Position numbers and translations under genes: made by a program. A DNA stretch of 64,000 bases from Streptomyces triculaminicus (GTDB lineage: Bacteria; Actinomycetota; Actinomycetes; Streptomycetales; Streptomycetaceae): NCBI RefSeq assembly GCF_017349075.1, contig NZ_JAFMOF010000007.1, positions 1 through 64,000 of the forward strand. Reading direction: 5' to 3'. Every line of letters begins with the position of its first letter. Position 1 is the stretch's first letter. Below the pieces are notes generated by a model. That model was not told where the DNA came from and made no database searches. It saw nothing but the letters and a program-made list of their open reading frames with translations. Below are positions 35,510 through 44,829 of the stretch, piece after piece.

Positions 35510-35892
35510 GTGACGAGCAGCAACCACCACTCCGGATCGACGTCCCCTTCCTCCTCCACGCCGCGGAACTCCTGCCCGGCGACCCTCAGGTCGACGACTA
35601 CGGACCACTGTTCGGCGCTGTAGCCCGCATGTACGCCAGAGCGATGGACCGGGACATCTACAGCTCCGAGCACCTCAAAGCCGGGGCACTGCTGCACAGC
35701 CTCATACGGATACCGTGCCTGGAACACTCCAACGACGCATTCGCCTGGCACGCCACCGAGGCCTTCCTCGCACTGAACCGGCACCACCTCGAGTACCGGC
35801 CCAAGGACGCAGTCGCACTCGTCCGCGAAGCCGCCGCAGGCACCGCCGGCGTGGCCCAGATCGCCCGCCAACTGCACGCCTGGACCACCTAA
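35506..35892 (+). CDS. Doc/Fic-like toxin with degenerate active site
   Basis: 128 residues. SEHLKAGALLHSLIRIPCLE and HSNDAFAWHATEAFLALNRH align with the Doc core, in which HxFx(D/A)xNKR is expected. Here the region is CLEHSNDAFAW: the catalytic His is Cys and the Arg is missing. Doc normally phosphorylates EF-Tu; this form may be a different enzyme or a binding-only toxin. It overlaps its antitoxin by four bases. Confidence 0.7.
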   Translation: MSDEQQPPLRIDVPFLLHAAELLPGDPQVDDYGPLFGAVARMYARAMDRDIYSSEHLKAGALLHSLIRIPCLEHSNDAFAWHATEAFLALNRHHLEYRPKDAVALVREAAAGTAGVAQIARQLHAWTT

Positions 35893-35936
35893 GGCCAGTG
35901 CCGCCCATCGAAGTCGGCGCCATGGACGCCAACAGT

Positions 35937-36008
35937 CACACGACTTCCGCGTCAAGTACGTGTCGGCGACGAAGCTGATCAACGGGCTTCCCGAGGCAGT
36001 CGACAAGC
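35937..36008 (+). pseudogene. IstB-like fragment
   Basis: The codons give FRVKYVSATKLINGLPEAVD, similar to the segment after Walker A in actinobacterial IstB proteins. Only about 24 codons remain, joined to the NUDIX remnant. Confidence 0.4.
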
Positions 36009-36029
36009 GATCTGGTCACCGTCACGGCC

Positions 36030-36430
36030 TCACGCAACCCGACGGTCTCCGCAGCGACTATCACGTCGTTCGGCTTCGGGACCGCACCGTAGCAGCGGCC
36101 GTCGACGACCAGCAGCGCGTCCTGATGATGTGGCGCCGCCGCTTCGTCACGGACACCTCGCCGCCGCCCGGGAACTGGAGGAAGAAACCGGGCGGCGCCC
36201 GAAGAACTGATCTACGCCCAGCCTGCAGCAGGGATCACCGACTCCCAGCACTTCGTGTTCCGCGCGGACGGGGTCCGCTGCATCGGTGAACCGACGGAAC
36301 GCAACGAGGTCGGACCGACTGGAGTGGATCCCGCTGGCTGACATCCCCGCCGGCATGATCACCCGACGGGAGATCGTCAGCAGCGCCACCCTGTTCGGCC
36401 TGATGGTCCCCTGCTGCTGGGCCTGAAGGC
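36030..36430 (+). pseudogene. NUDIX hydrolase remnant
   Basis: Three frames give VRLRDRTVAAAVDDQQRVLM, then AAARELEEETGRRPEELIYA (the REx(2)EExG core), then LEWIPLADIPAGMITRREIV. The GG of the NUDIX box is deleted and two shifts are present, so it is dead. Confidence 0.7.
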
Positions 36431-36476
36431 CTGATCCCCGTTTTCAGTGCCCGTCTGAGCGGCCTTGAGAGCCCTC

Positions 36477-37031
36477 TCAGTCTTGCGGCGGACTGAACCG
36501 GTCGATGCCGGCGAGGATCTCCCGCTTCAGCTCGAGGTGGGAGGTGATGCGCTTACGCGTGAACCGTGACGGGTCCTTGGCGTACATCTCACGCCCTCGT
36601 TCGGAGGTGAATCGGTCCTCCGGGATGCAGTCGGCGCCTTCGGGCAGGAACTTGGCCACCTCCTCGAATGCAGCGATCGCATACGCGGTGGCCGGACGGA
36701 TCTCACGGTGCTCGGCAGGCGGAGTGTTCAGCAGCCGCAGCCCGGACTCGGTAGACACTCGGTCGCCGATCCACATGAACTCGCCCGGGTCGATGATTCG
36801 CGAGGGCTCCGGGCCACCGAACGCGGGTGGTGCGGGCGGACGCTCGCTGGACATCGTGAACTCGAACAAGCGCGTGCGACCGCACTGTGGGCACACGCCC
36901 TCGTACACGGAGGTCAGGACCCCATCACGGTCCTCCAGGCGGTGTTGCCGATCGAACTCCTCCGTGCCACACACACAGGGATGCAGATCCATGTACAGGT
37001 GGGCTTCCTGCATCGAACGAGTGATCAACAT
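36477..37031 (-). CDS. Zinc-ribbon hypothetical protein
   Basis: 184 residues. HPCVCGTEEF...VCPQCGRTRLF is a four-cysteine zinc ribbon near the N-terminus, followed by an acidic/helical part (ATAYAIAAFEEVAKFLPEGA). AGGA precedes the ATG. It is divergent from the 1085-residue protein with only 44 bp between, so they probably share a regulatory region. Confidence 0.7.
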   Translation of the reverse strand: MLITRSMQEAHLYMDLHPCVCGTEEFDRQHRLEDRDGVLTSVYEGVCPQCGRTRLFEFTMSSERPPAPPAFGGPEPSRIIDPGEFMWIGDRVSTESGLRLLNTPPAEHREIRPATAYAIAAFEEVAKFLPEGADCIPEDRFTSERGREMYAKDPSRFTRKRITSHLELKREILAGIDRFSPPQD

Positions 37032-37075
37032 GCCATCATCCTAGGGGAAAGAAGACGCCAAACGGGGGGACGTCA

Positions 37076-40000
37076 GTGGACCAGGGTACCGACGCAGAAC
37101 GGCTGCTTACCGAAGCCGAGGCCGCCCTGCCCACGGTCCTGCGAGCCTTATACGCCGACCGACTACGTGACAGCTTTGTGGCTGAGGAGAACGGCCGGCG
37201 CTTCTACGCACTGAGCGACTCCGAGGGCAAGCAGGTCGAGCTGCGCCTGGATACAGCCGCCTTGCCGCAGCCGCTCCTGGCGCGCACCTTCACCAACACA
37301 ACGACCGATCGGTACGTCGTCCAGCTCGCCGACACCCTGGCGCCGACACGCGTCGGCGAGGTGCTCTCGCGCGAAGTGGGCGAGCTTCTCGCCGTGCGGG
37401 GACGGACCGCGGTGAACGGGAAGCCACCACTACGCAACCTGCTTGCCCCTGGCGCCGCGCTGCCCGCGCATCCGGAGCTGTCCGATCAGGACCTGGGCCG
37501 GGTGGGCCAGTTCAACTACCTTGCTGCCAGGATGAACGACGCGGCGCTCACCGCCCCGGAGCGTCGGGAGGCCCGTGACCGGTTCTCGACACTCATAGAT
37601 GAGTCGGGGCTACGGCCGGTGGTGCCGGCCTCCGACGAACAGAAGCACACTGCCGAGACGTACACGGCCAAGGTGCGTATGGATATCGCGCTTCCGCATC
37701 TGCAGGCCCAGGCGAGTGATGCGTTGGAAGAACTCGCCATTCCCCTCGAGCGGTTGAGTACGGTGGACGCGCGGGCGCTGGGCGAAGCGAGGGCGACCCG
37801 GGCCGCTCAGGAACAGGCTCCACAGCCTCTGGGCGAGTTCCCCATGCCCGGGCTGCGGCCGGACGGAACGCCTCTACCGCGGGAGGAGCTGGGGCAGGCT
37901 GCCTCTGTGGCTGCCGAACAGCGGACCGCGCTCAGCCACCGGACGCTCGACCAACTGCGCGCGGAACAGGCCACGCTGCCTGAGGGCCGGTACCCGCAGC
38001 GCGAGGTCATGATCGGCGGCGGGGCCGTGTTAGCCGGGCGTGACCCGGACGTGTTGCTCGTCGACGCGCGCGGGCGCTGGCATGTGGATCCCATCAAGGC
38101 GATCGTCCAGTCCGCTGACCAGGTACGACATCTTCGGCAGAGCGGTATGGGCGATCCTTACCAGTTCGCGGATCCCAAACAGCGAGTGCCGCTCCCGGCT
38201 CTTCAGCTCTGGGAGGACACCGCCGCAGCCCGTGGTCCACTCGTCGACGGGCGGGCGAACCTGAGCATCAACGCGGCAGGCCGATTGATCGCCGAAATCT
38301 CCCCGGCCGACGGCTCGGAGCCCATCAGGATCGAGGTGAAGGGCTCCCCGCTCGTCGCCACCGGTATCCCGCCCGAGATCATCCCTGGCGCGAACCGCCA
38401 GGTGCCGACCGTGCCGGAAGCGACCGAGGTCCTCGCGGAGCACCTCAAGGCCGCAGGCACACCCCAGGCCTTCCGCGCCCGCGAACAGCTGCTCGAGCTG
38501 CCCCATGGCGAAGGCCGGGCAGCCTCATCACTCGCCGTGCTCACCGACCCGCTGGTGGCCGACGTCCTGCAGTCCTCGGGCGATCCGCGCGTGGCGGGCG
38601 CCGCTGAGACGCTCCGTGCCACCGCAGCGTGGGAGCACGCCCGCGCCGCGGCACCGGAGCGTGTCCTGATGGGCGACGAGGTCGGTGACGGCGCCTACGA
38701 CCCGCTCGTCGCCAACGACTGGGTCATCGCCGGGGTCGGCGGCGCCGCCATCGCCAATGCCGAGATCATCCTGGAGGCCAATCCTGAAGCCAGGGTCTCC
38801 ATGGTCGGCAAGGATGCGCCATTCGTCCTCCACAACGACGCCCAATACACGGAGCTGCGTCGCAAACACGACGCCCAGTACGGCGGAGACGGGCGCCTCG
38901 TGACGTACTCCGACCGCTACCTCGGTGCGGTCGGCACAGTGCCAGGACCCAATGGCCAGGTCCGTCTCGCAGCCCTCGACAGCGCGGGCAACCCCCTCGG
39001 CATCGAGGGAGACGCATACGTGGCGTGCCTCGGCCGGATCTCCCGGATACCCCAGACCCTCGACTCCCTGGAGTCCTGGGCTCGGTCGTCGGGCGGCCAG
39101 GTCCAAGGAGAGCTGCTTTTCGACAAGGATCGCCAGTACCTCGGCTACCGGCTGGAGTTCGAAGCAAGCGGCGAGCGTCACTCAGTCGACGTGACCGGCG
39201 CTGCATCCCGCATGCTCCCCAGCAACGTCTTCAGTCGAGACGACATGGCCCGTCTTGCTCTCCTTGACGCGAAGACAACCCCACCGGAGAGCGGCAACGT
39301 CGCAGCCGGCTTCATGGCCACCGCCCTGCAAGGATCTCACCTGGCCAGGCACCGCGCGACGGAAGGCGGTCTGGACGGCCCGCCCACGCAGCCTGGCCCG
39401 GATCCCCAGCAGACAGCGGAACGCCCATCGGTTCCAGCCTCTGCATCAGGCTTCCGAGCGTTGAGCGCTGCCGCCGCGCGGTCCAGGTCGACGACCACCC
39501 AAACCCCTGCTGAACAAGCAGAGAGGGCCGCCGCCCGCGCACGCGAGTCGGCCCGGCGGCTCACAGCCCAGGCCGATCAGCTGGGCGCGGTACTGGGTAC
39601 CGACGCCGCCCCAGGCCGTCGGCAGTACGCTCTCGTCGTCGCTCGTCTGACCTCCGCCGAGGACTGCCTGGTCCGCGCCGATGCCGCCGACCAGCGCGCC
39701 GATACCCTTGACGGCCAGGTCCAGGCTCTACTTGACGCCAACCGTGAGCAGGCACGTCGCGAAGAGGACCTACGGGAGCGCGCCGCGCTCACACGGTCAG
39801 CGCTGCTCGGGCAACGCAAGAGGATGATGGCCGAAGCCGACGCACTCGCGGGGCAGATCTCCCAGCGCACCGAGCAGGTCAAAGCTCTGAGTCAGCAGGC
39901 CACCGACCAACGCGACGAGGCTAAGCACCTGCGGGGCCAGGCCCATGAGCACGTTAGCGTGGTCGCAGGCGGCACCTCACACCAGCCAGTGTCGGAACGG

Positions 40001-40333
40001 ATCGCGCAGGGTCGCGCCCGGCTGCCAGAAATCGCCAAGCGCACTGAGCAGGTAGACCGTCAGGATTATGACCACCTGCTCAAGCAGGCCGCCGCCCAGA
40101 ACCGCACCGCCGAGGGGCATACCCGCCGCGCGGCTGAACTGCGAAAGGAAGCCGCCCGGCAGGAGCAACTCCCACCCGCCCAACGTGCCCGGGAAGCCGC
40201 TCAGCACTCCGAAGCGCTGCGACAGCAGGCCCAACGCCGCGCCGCCGAACAGGCACGCCAGGTGCCAGGACCTCATCGCCGCCCCCCGGACTACGGCTCT
40301 GGAAGGGCAGGCTTCAAAGGCATCAGCCGGTAG
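37076..40333 (+). CDS. Giant protein with Rossmann-like segment and coiled-coil tail
   Basis: 1085 residues, GTG after GGGGGG. About residues 548-577 (WVIAGVGGAAIANAEIILEA...VSMVG) form a Rossmann dinucleotide-binding turn, GVGGAA with Glu near the end of strand 2, followed by a substrate-like domain. Residues about 810-1070 are an Ala/Gln/Arg-rich coiled coil (ARARESARRLTAQADQLGAV, EQVKALSQQATDQRDEAKHL). There is no signal or membrane segment. The C-terminal low-complexity tail (PGPHRRPPDYGSGR) resembles the tail of the zeta toxin. It ends 360 bp before CRISPR array 1. I do not recognise a characterised family. Confidence 0.75.
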   Translation: MDQGTDAERLLTEAEAALPTVLRALYADRLRDSFVAEENGRRFYALSDSEGKQVELRLDTAALPQPLLARTFTNTTTDRYVVQLADTLAPTRVGEVLSREVGELLAVRGRTAVNGKPPLRNLLAPGAALPAHPELSDQDLGRVGQFNYLAARMNDAALTAPERREARDRFSTLIDESGLRPVVPASDEQKHTAETYTAKVRMDIALPHLQAQASDALEELAIPLERLSTVDARALGEARATRAAQEQAPQPLGEFPMPGLRPDGTPLPREELGQAASVAAEQRTALSHRTLDQLRAEQATLPEGRYPQREVMIGGGAVLAGRDPDVLLVDARGRWHVDPIKAIVQSADQVRHLRQSGMGDPYQFADPKQRVPLPALQLWEDTAAARGPLVDGRANLSINAAGRLIAEISPADGSEPIRIEVKGSPLVATGIPPEIIPGANRQVPTVPEATEVLAEHLKAAGTPQAFRAREQLLELPHGEGRAASSLAVLTDPLVADVLQSSGDPRVAGAAETLRATAAWEHARAAAPERVLMGDEVGDGAYDPLVANDWVIAGVGGAAIANAEIILEANPEARVSMVGKDAPFVLHNDAQYTELRRKHDAQYGGDGRLVTYSDRYLGAVGTVPGPNGQVRLAALDSAGNPLGIEGDAYVACLGRISRIPQTLDSLESWARSSGGQVQGELLFDKDRQYLGYRLEFEASGERHSVDVTGAASRMLPSNVFSRDDMARLALLDAKTTPPESGNVAAGFMATALQGSHLARHRATEGGLDGPPTQPGPDPQQTAERPSVPASASGFRALSAAAARSRSTTTQTPAEQAERAAARARESARRLTAQADQLGAVLGTDAAPGRRQYALVVARLTSAEDCLVRADAADQRADTLDGQVQALLDANREQARREEDLRERAALTRSALLGQRKRMMAEADALAGQISQRTEQVKALSQQATDQRDEAKHLRGQAHEHVSVVAGGTSHQPVSERIAQGRARLPEIAKRTEQVDRQDYDHLLKQAAAQNRTAEGHTRRAAELRKEAARQEQLPPAQRAREAAQHSEALRQQAQRRAAEQARQVPGPHRRPPDYGSGRAGFKGISR

Positions 40334-40660
40334 AACAACTGGATCGAGGGAACGCAGCAGTGACGTCCGCAACGCATCTCCACTCGGCATCAGAGCGCCG
40401 CCCCCCTGACCAGGCACTCCCTGCTCATCGGCCTCGCCTTCGTCGGCCGCAGGAAGAACTAACGTGGCCCGTACGACGTTGGGCGAGCGACGGCCAAGTA
40501 AGGCCGGTCGGTGACCGGGACAAGCTCCGGGTGGCTATGCCGAAGGAGCTGAGCTTCAAAGGACCACTCTCATAACCATCCGCCCCCAGGCCCTTGAGTG
40601 TGTAAGCGTGTATCCATCATGTTCATGGATGCTGTGCCATATGCAGCTAAGCGTCAAGAA
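40334..40660. other. Intergenic before CRISPR array 1
   Basis: No gene. The AT-richer 3' part (about 40580-40660) leads into the leader. Confidence 0.4.
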
Positions 40661-40696
40661 AGAGCAAAGCCCTTACAACGCTGCAGGTCGCGAAGG
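40661..40696 (+). promoter_or_regulatory. CRISPR leader core, array 1
   Basis: GCAAAGCC, ACAAC and GCAGGTCGCGAAGG occur in the same order just before the first repeat of arrays 1, 3, 4 and 5. The shared core marks the leader-proximal end, where new spacers are added. Confidence 0.75.
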
Positions 40697-42250
40697 GTGA
40701 GCTCCGCGCGAGCGGAGGTGAGCCGGCCAGCATTCACCGCGCGACCGGGGTGGCCCGGTGAGCTCCGCGCGAGCGGAGGTGAGCCGTCCGTAAAGGGCCC
40801 TCTACGGGCCCCGCGTACGTGAGCTCCGCGCGAGCGGAGGTGAGCCTGACGGGTCCTGGTCCACACGTGGACCAGTCGGGTGAGCTCCGCGCGAGCGGAG
40901 GTGAGCCGACGACGATCAGCGGCCAGAGCAGCATGACCACGTGAGCTCCGCGCGAGCGGAGGTGAGCCGCCTAACCAGCGCTGACCGCTCCGGCTGGAGC
41001 CGTGAGCTCCGCGCGAGCGGAGGTGAGCCGCGGGCCACCGACCTTGACCTGAAGCTCATCCTGTGAGCTCCGCGCGAGCGGAGGTGAGCCGTAGCTGCGG
41101 ATCGAGTGTGCACCTTCGCTGGCGTGAGCTCCGCGCGAGCGGAGGTGAGCCGCAGTGGGCCACCTGGGGCCAACCTCTCGAAGAGTGAGCTCCGCGCGAG
41201 CGGAGGTGAGCCGCAACAAAACCGCAGGTCACACCTAATGCCTCCGTGAGCTCCGCGCGAGCGGAGGTGAGCCGTCGTCGTAGGCTTCCCACCCGAGCTC
41301 GCTGTAGTGAGCTCCGCGCGAGCGGAGGTGAGCCGGCTTCAGGCTGTTTGCCGACGGCGGGGAAGCGGTGAGCTCCGCGCGAGCGGAGGTGAGCCGGCGA
41401 CCGCCTCCTCGCCGAGGGCCGCCAGGAAGTGAGCTCCGCGCGAGCGGAGGTGAGCCGACGGCCACGGCGACGACAAGCACCACGCCGTCGTGAGCTCCGC
41501 GCGAGCGGAGGTGAGCCGGCCGACGACATCACCAGCGTGTTGGCAGGCCTGTGAGCTCCGCGCGAGCGGAGGTGAGCCGGCGGGGGCGTTCTTCTACCCG
41601 TTCACGGGAGCGTGAGCTCCGCGCGAGCGGAGGTGAGCCGCGCCCGGCTGTTCCGGGTGGACACGCCCCCTAGTGAGCTCCGCGCGAGCGGAGGTGAGCC
41701 GACCGTCGTGTGGCAGGGACCGAGCAACCTGGGGTGAGCTCCGCGCGAGCGGAGGTGAGCCGGTGGAGTTCATCCAGGTGACGGGAGGCTGATGGTGAGC
41801 TCCGCGCGAGCGGAGGTGAGCCGGTTTGTTGGGATGTCACTCGACGTCAGTTACCGTGAGCTCCGCGCGAGCGGAGGTGAGCCGCTGCTGTGCGGCTGCT
41901 CGGGCCTCGTCCCGGCGTGAGCTCCGCGCGAGCGGAGGTGAGCCGCAGCTTGGCCTCGTCGAGCCACTGCCTGCCCAGTGAGCTCCGCGCGAGCGGAGGT
42001 GAGCCGCGGGCGGCGGCCAGCGCGGCGAGCCCGAATACGTGAGCTCCGCGCGAGCGGAGGTGAGCCGACCCCATCGAGGCCGCCCGGCACGGCGGATGGG
42101 TGAGCTCCGCGCGAGCGGAGGTGAGCCGGTCGCCCAGTCCGCCGCCCGCCAGGGAGTCGAGTGAGCTCCGCGCGAGCGGAGGTGAGCCGTGGGTCAGCAC
42201 GCCCGTGCCGATCGAGATTCCGTGAGCTCCGCGCGAGCGGAGGTGAACCA
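40697..42250 (+). CRISPR. CRISPR array 1 (26 repeats, 25 spacers)
   Basis: 29-nt repeats, each beginning GTGAGCTCCGCGCGAGCGG and ending AGGTGAGCCG, at exact 61-nt intervals, so every spacer is 32 nt. The last copy (42222-42250) is degenerate, ending AGGTGAACCA, which marks the leader-distal end. The repeat's inverted core CTCCGC...GCGGAG gives a stable hairpin as in type I-E. Near-uniform repeats suggest an active or recently active array. Confidence 0.98.
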
Positions 42251-42591
42251 GCCGACAAGGCCCCAGAGTCCGCGGGGGCTGACCTCGCTGTTCTGGTCGA
42301 ACATCAACCGTGCGACACCTTCAGCCTCGACATGGACATGCGGCTCGAACTGCTGTTGTCCGCAACCGTGCCTGGCCCTGCGCTGCGCCGAACCGCGCGC
42401 CGGATGATGGGGGCCCGCTGCGGACTGCCCCCGTCCGGCGGGACGAGAACGGAACGCGGTTGTTCTCCTGGACGACCTCCACACCGGCCCCCTTCACGCC
42501 CGGTACCGTCTCGAGTGGCAGTTCCGAGCCCGGCCCGAGACCAAAACGAGCGGCAGGGAGCCGGCGTGACGGCGGTGCGGCCCAGCGATCA
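42251..42591. other. Degenerate gene debris between array 1 and def remnant
   Basis: The frame VVLLDDLHTGPLHARYRLEW (about 42450-42510) looks like the C-terminus of an unidentified protein. No intact gene is present. Confidence 0.35.
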
Positions 42592-43135
42592 GATGCGTGA
42601 CCTCGGTGTCGCGCAGTACGGCGCTCCCCTCCTCGCCGAGGCCAGCTGGCCCTTCACCCCTGCCCGCTGAGAAAGAGACCGCCGAGCACACCGTCGAGAC
42701 GTTGTTCACCTCGATGAAGCGCATCGCGCGCGTGCACCCCTTCGCCAAAGGCATGGGGATCGCCGCCCCACACACCGGCATCGGCCGGGCGGCGGCCCTC
42801 GCCCAGCCGGCCGACTCCGCCGCCGCGCCGATCGTCCTGCTCAGCCCTCGCATCGCCGCCCGCTCGGAGCAGACGGACGAGCAATAGGGGGGGTGCTTGT
42901 CGTTCTTCGACGTCCGCGGCATGGTCCCGCGCCCCCTGATGATCACGGTGGTGACCACCGCCTGGACGGCACCGAGGTCACCACGGTCTACGAGCAGGGC
43001 CTCGCCCGGCTAGTCGCTCACGAGATCGATCACCTCGACGGCCTGCTCTACACCGCCCGCATGCGACCCGGCGTCGAACCGATCCCAGCGGAGGAGTACC
43101 GGCAGACTGGCCGAGCATGGACCTACGACCAATAG
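42592..43135 (+). pseudogene. Peptide deformylase remnant
   Basis: Shifted frames give MRDLGVAQYGAPLLAE, LFTSMKRIARVHPFAKGMGI, IAAPHTGIGRAAALAQP, CLSFFDVRGMVPRPL, and finally LARLVAHEIDHLDGLLYT with the zinc-binding HExDH intact. Frameshifts near 42655 and 42960 and a TAG near 42885 break it. The end YRQTGRAWTYDQ recurs at 44765. Confidence 0.8.
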
Positions 43136-43408
43136 CCTTCTCACCTCTACCGCCCTACCGTCCAGCGCTTCCTCCGCGTTGGGTGAGTCAGCGCGTCGTA
43201 CCTGCCGCTCCGGCAGTCGTGCCGACACATTCACGTCCCCGGCAAGCCCGGTGCCGCCGCCGGCAAGCAGGGTCTCGGTCTCGGGAGGTTGGTCTTGCTC
43301 CAGCAACTGGACGTTGGCGAGAACCAAGAGCGAACCTACGCAAGCTTGGCTGATTTCGAACGATGAAATCTGTTGCGCTCATCGCAAAACATTGCGCAGG
43401 CTGAACCT
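43136..43408. other. Intergenic, nothing supported
   Basis: No gene recognised. AT-richer sequence at 43360-43400 may be a promoter for the two-gene unit that follows. Confidence 0.35.
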
Positions 43409-43837
43409 ATGAGTATGTACGAAGAGATTGCTGCGATCCTCCACCCGACGCCCGACCTTGAGGACTTCCCCGAGGAGGTCAGGAGCGAGGCCTGGACAGA
43501 CATCCTTGAGGCACGCGAGCGCACCGCCTTCAATCTCGAAACCGCCTGGGACGCGCACGGCGACGACGCCGAGCCGCTGCTGTCAGCCCTCGCCGGTGCC
43601 CGGCGCCGCCGCGAAGAAGCCGAAGCCGAGATCCGCCGGCTCGTAGCCTACGGCCGAGAGTTCACCCGGCCCCGCCCCTACAAGCTCGCTGACCTCGCTG
43701 CAGCGGCCGGCATGTCCATTTCCGGCGTCCGCACCGCCTACGACCACGCCGAGGTCGCCGCCGTCCAGCACGCCACCGGCCTCAAGCCCCGCGAATGGCG
43801 AGCCGCCGACCCGCCCAACGACGGGAGCGACGAATGA
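43409..43837 (+). CDS. HTH DNA-binding protein
   Basis: 142 residues from ATG 43409. The C-terminal half YKLADLAAAAGMSISGVRTA is a helix-turn-helix; the N-terminal half is helical and acidic (DPTPDLEDFPEE-like). Its TGA overlaps the next ATG. Together with the next gene it looks like a small regulatory pair of the zeta locus. Confidence 0.65.
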   Translation: MSMYEEIAAILHPTPDLEDFPEEVRSEAWTDILEARERTAFNLETAWDAHGDDAEPLLSALAGARRRREEAEAEIRRLVAYGREFTRPRPYKLADLAAAAGMSISGVRTAYDHAEVAAVQHATGLKPREWRAADPPNDGSDE

Positions 43838-44049
43838 CCGCGCCGACTGACGAGGCGTTACCACCCGCCTGCACCTGCCCGACCCCGTGGACAGAACTCC
43901 TCGCCGTCATCGAGGGGCAGCGCCTACACGCCCGCCCGGCCGACACCCTCGGGCCGGCCGCCGCCCTCTACCGCGCACAGTGCGCGACTTGCAGCGCCGA
44001 ATACCCGGGCCACTGGCGACTCGTCCCCGGCCAGCGCCGCATCCTCTGA
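43834..44049 (+). CDS. Small zinc-ribbon-like protein
   Basis: 71 residues with CTCP and CATCSAEYPGH, a likely four-ligand zinc site. It begins with an ATGA overlap to the HTH gene, so it is co-translated. Function unknown. Confidence 0.55.
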   Translation: MTAPTDEALPPACTCPTPWTELLAVIEGQRLHARPADTLGPAAALYRAQCATCSAEYPGHWRLVPGQRRIL

Positions 44050-44098
44050 CCTGCGGTGAAGTCCTTCGCGCTCAGCAGTAATACCAGGGAGACCCGCA

Positions 44099-44284
44099 GT
44101 GACCACGACACGGTCGGGTGTCACACAGGGCTACTTCTCCTGGGGACAGATTACGAGTCCGAAGCCCGACAAGGCGAAGGCCAAGCTGGTCGAAAGTGAG
44201 CTCCGCGCGAGCGGAGGTAAGCCGAGCGTCTGGGCGCCGGGGCCTCAGCAGCGCAGATACAGAACCCGTCGAAGCGGGCGGTGA
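44099..44284 (+). CDS. Small frame containing a lone CRISPR repeat
   Basis: 61 codons from GTG 44099 with AGGGAGA upstream. The first half (TRSGVTQGYFSWGQITSPKP) looks natural. The second half is the CRISPR repeat read as SELRASGGKPS plus what follows. The original C-terminus was probably replaced by recombination with a repeat. Confidence 0.4.
   Translation: MTTTRSGVTQGYFSWGQITSPKPDKAKAKLVESELRASGGKPSVWAPGPQQRRYRTRRSGR
44196..44224 (+). repeat. Solitary CRISPR repeat
   Basis: 28 of 29 bases match the array 1 repeat; one G is A near the end (GGTAAGCCG instead of GGTGAGCCG). No second repeat is found within 61 nt on either side. Confidence 0.9.
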
Positions 44285-44762
44285 TGGGCCGGGACCGGCG
44301 GGAAGCAGTCCGGCATCAACCACATGCCAAGCCTGCCTTGTCCCTTGTCCAGGGCCCGCCTTCTGCCTTCCGCCCCGCGTTCCGCAAGATCAACAGCTGG
44401 CAGCTGTGCAGCCGCCACCCCCGCGCTGTCCTCCGCACCACTATCGGCCCAAGGAGAACACCAATGAGCACACGCACCCAGCACTCAGAGCCCGATGACC
44501 CGTACCCCAATGTGCCGACAGCCATGGTCTACGACACCTTCGCCGAGACCGCTTCCCAGCTCACCGGCGCATACGTGGCCCGCATGGATGCCGCCGCCAC
44601 CGAGCACGAGAGCGAGGAATGGTGGCAGAAGGTAATGACACTGCGCAACACCAAGCGGGCGGTGCCGGCTTACGACCGTGCCCAACTGATCGCGCACATC
44701 CGACTGTGGGCAGCTGAGCTGGCGGAACTGAAGGGTGAGCGCGGCTGAGGCAAGCGACTACT
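44269..44762 (+). repeat. Tandem duplication of zeta antitoxin segment, unit 1
   Basis: Matches 44830-45326 over the promoter region, the 94-residue gene and the first codons of zeta, with scattered changes. Confidence 0.9.
44464..44748 (+). CDS. Zeta antitoxin-like protein, copy 1
   Basis: 94 residues. DDPYPNVPTAMVYDTFAETA and ASQLTGAYVARMD are nearly identical to copy 2. AAGGAGAACACC precedes the ATG. It retains the shape of an epsilon-like antitoxin but its toxin gene is gone. After its stop, the zeta start AEASDY is joined to codons resembling the deformylase tail. Confidence 0.7.
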   Translation: MSTRTQHSEPDDPYPNVPTAMVYDTFAETASQLTGAYVARMDAAATEHESEEWWQKVMTLRNTKRAVPAYDRAQLIAHIRLWAAELAELKGERG

Positions 44763-44829
44763 ACCGGCGTACCGGCCGCGCATGGGCGTACAACCAATAG
44801 ACCCTGTACCTCGCCGGGCTCGTTGGATG
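44763..44829 (+). pseudogene. Zeta/deformylase fusion remnant
   Basis: Codons AEASDY followed by YRRTGRAWAYNQ, then a stop. The second part is the deformylase end (YRQTGRAWTYDQ at about 43100). This is the junction of a recombination event that removed a first zeta toxin. Confidence 0.6.

Noticed and set aside
37076..40333. Naming the giant protein a conjugative relaxase or FAD oxidoreductase
   Set aside because: There is no relaxase HUH motif and only one dinucleotide-like turn, without the second FAD motif.
40734..42258. Chain of minus-strand frames across array 1 encoding repeated LTSARAELT peptides
   Set aside because: They are the CRISPR repeat read as protein; the 61-nt period and absence of starts show it is not coding. 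The same applies across arrays 2, 3, 4 and 5.
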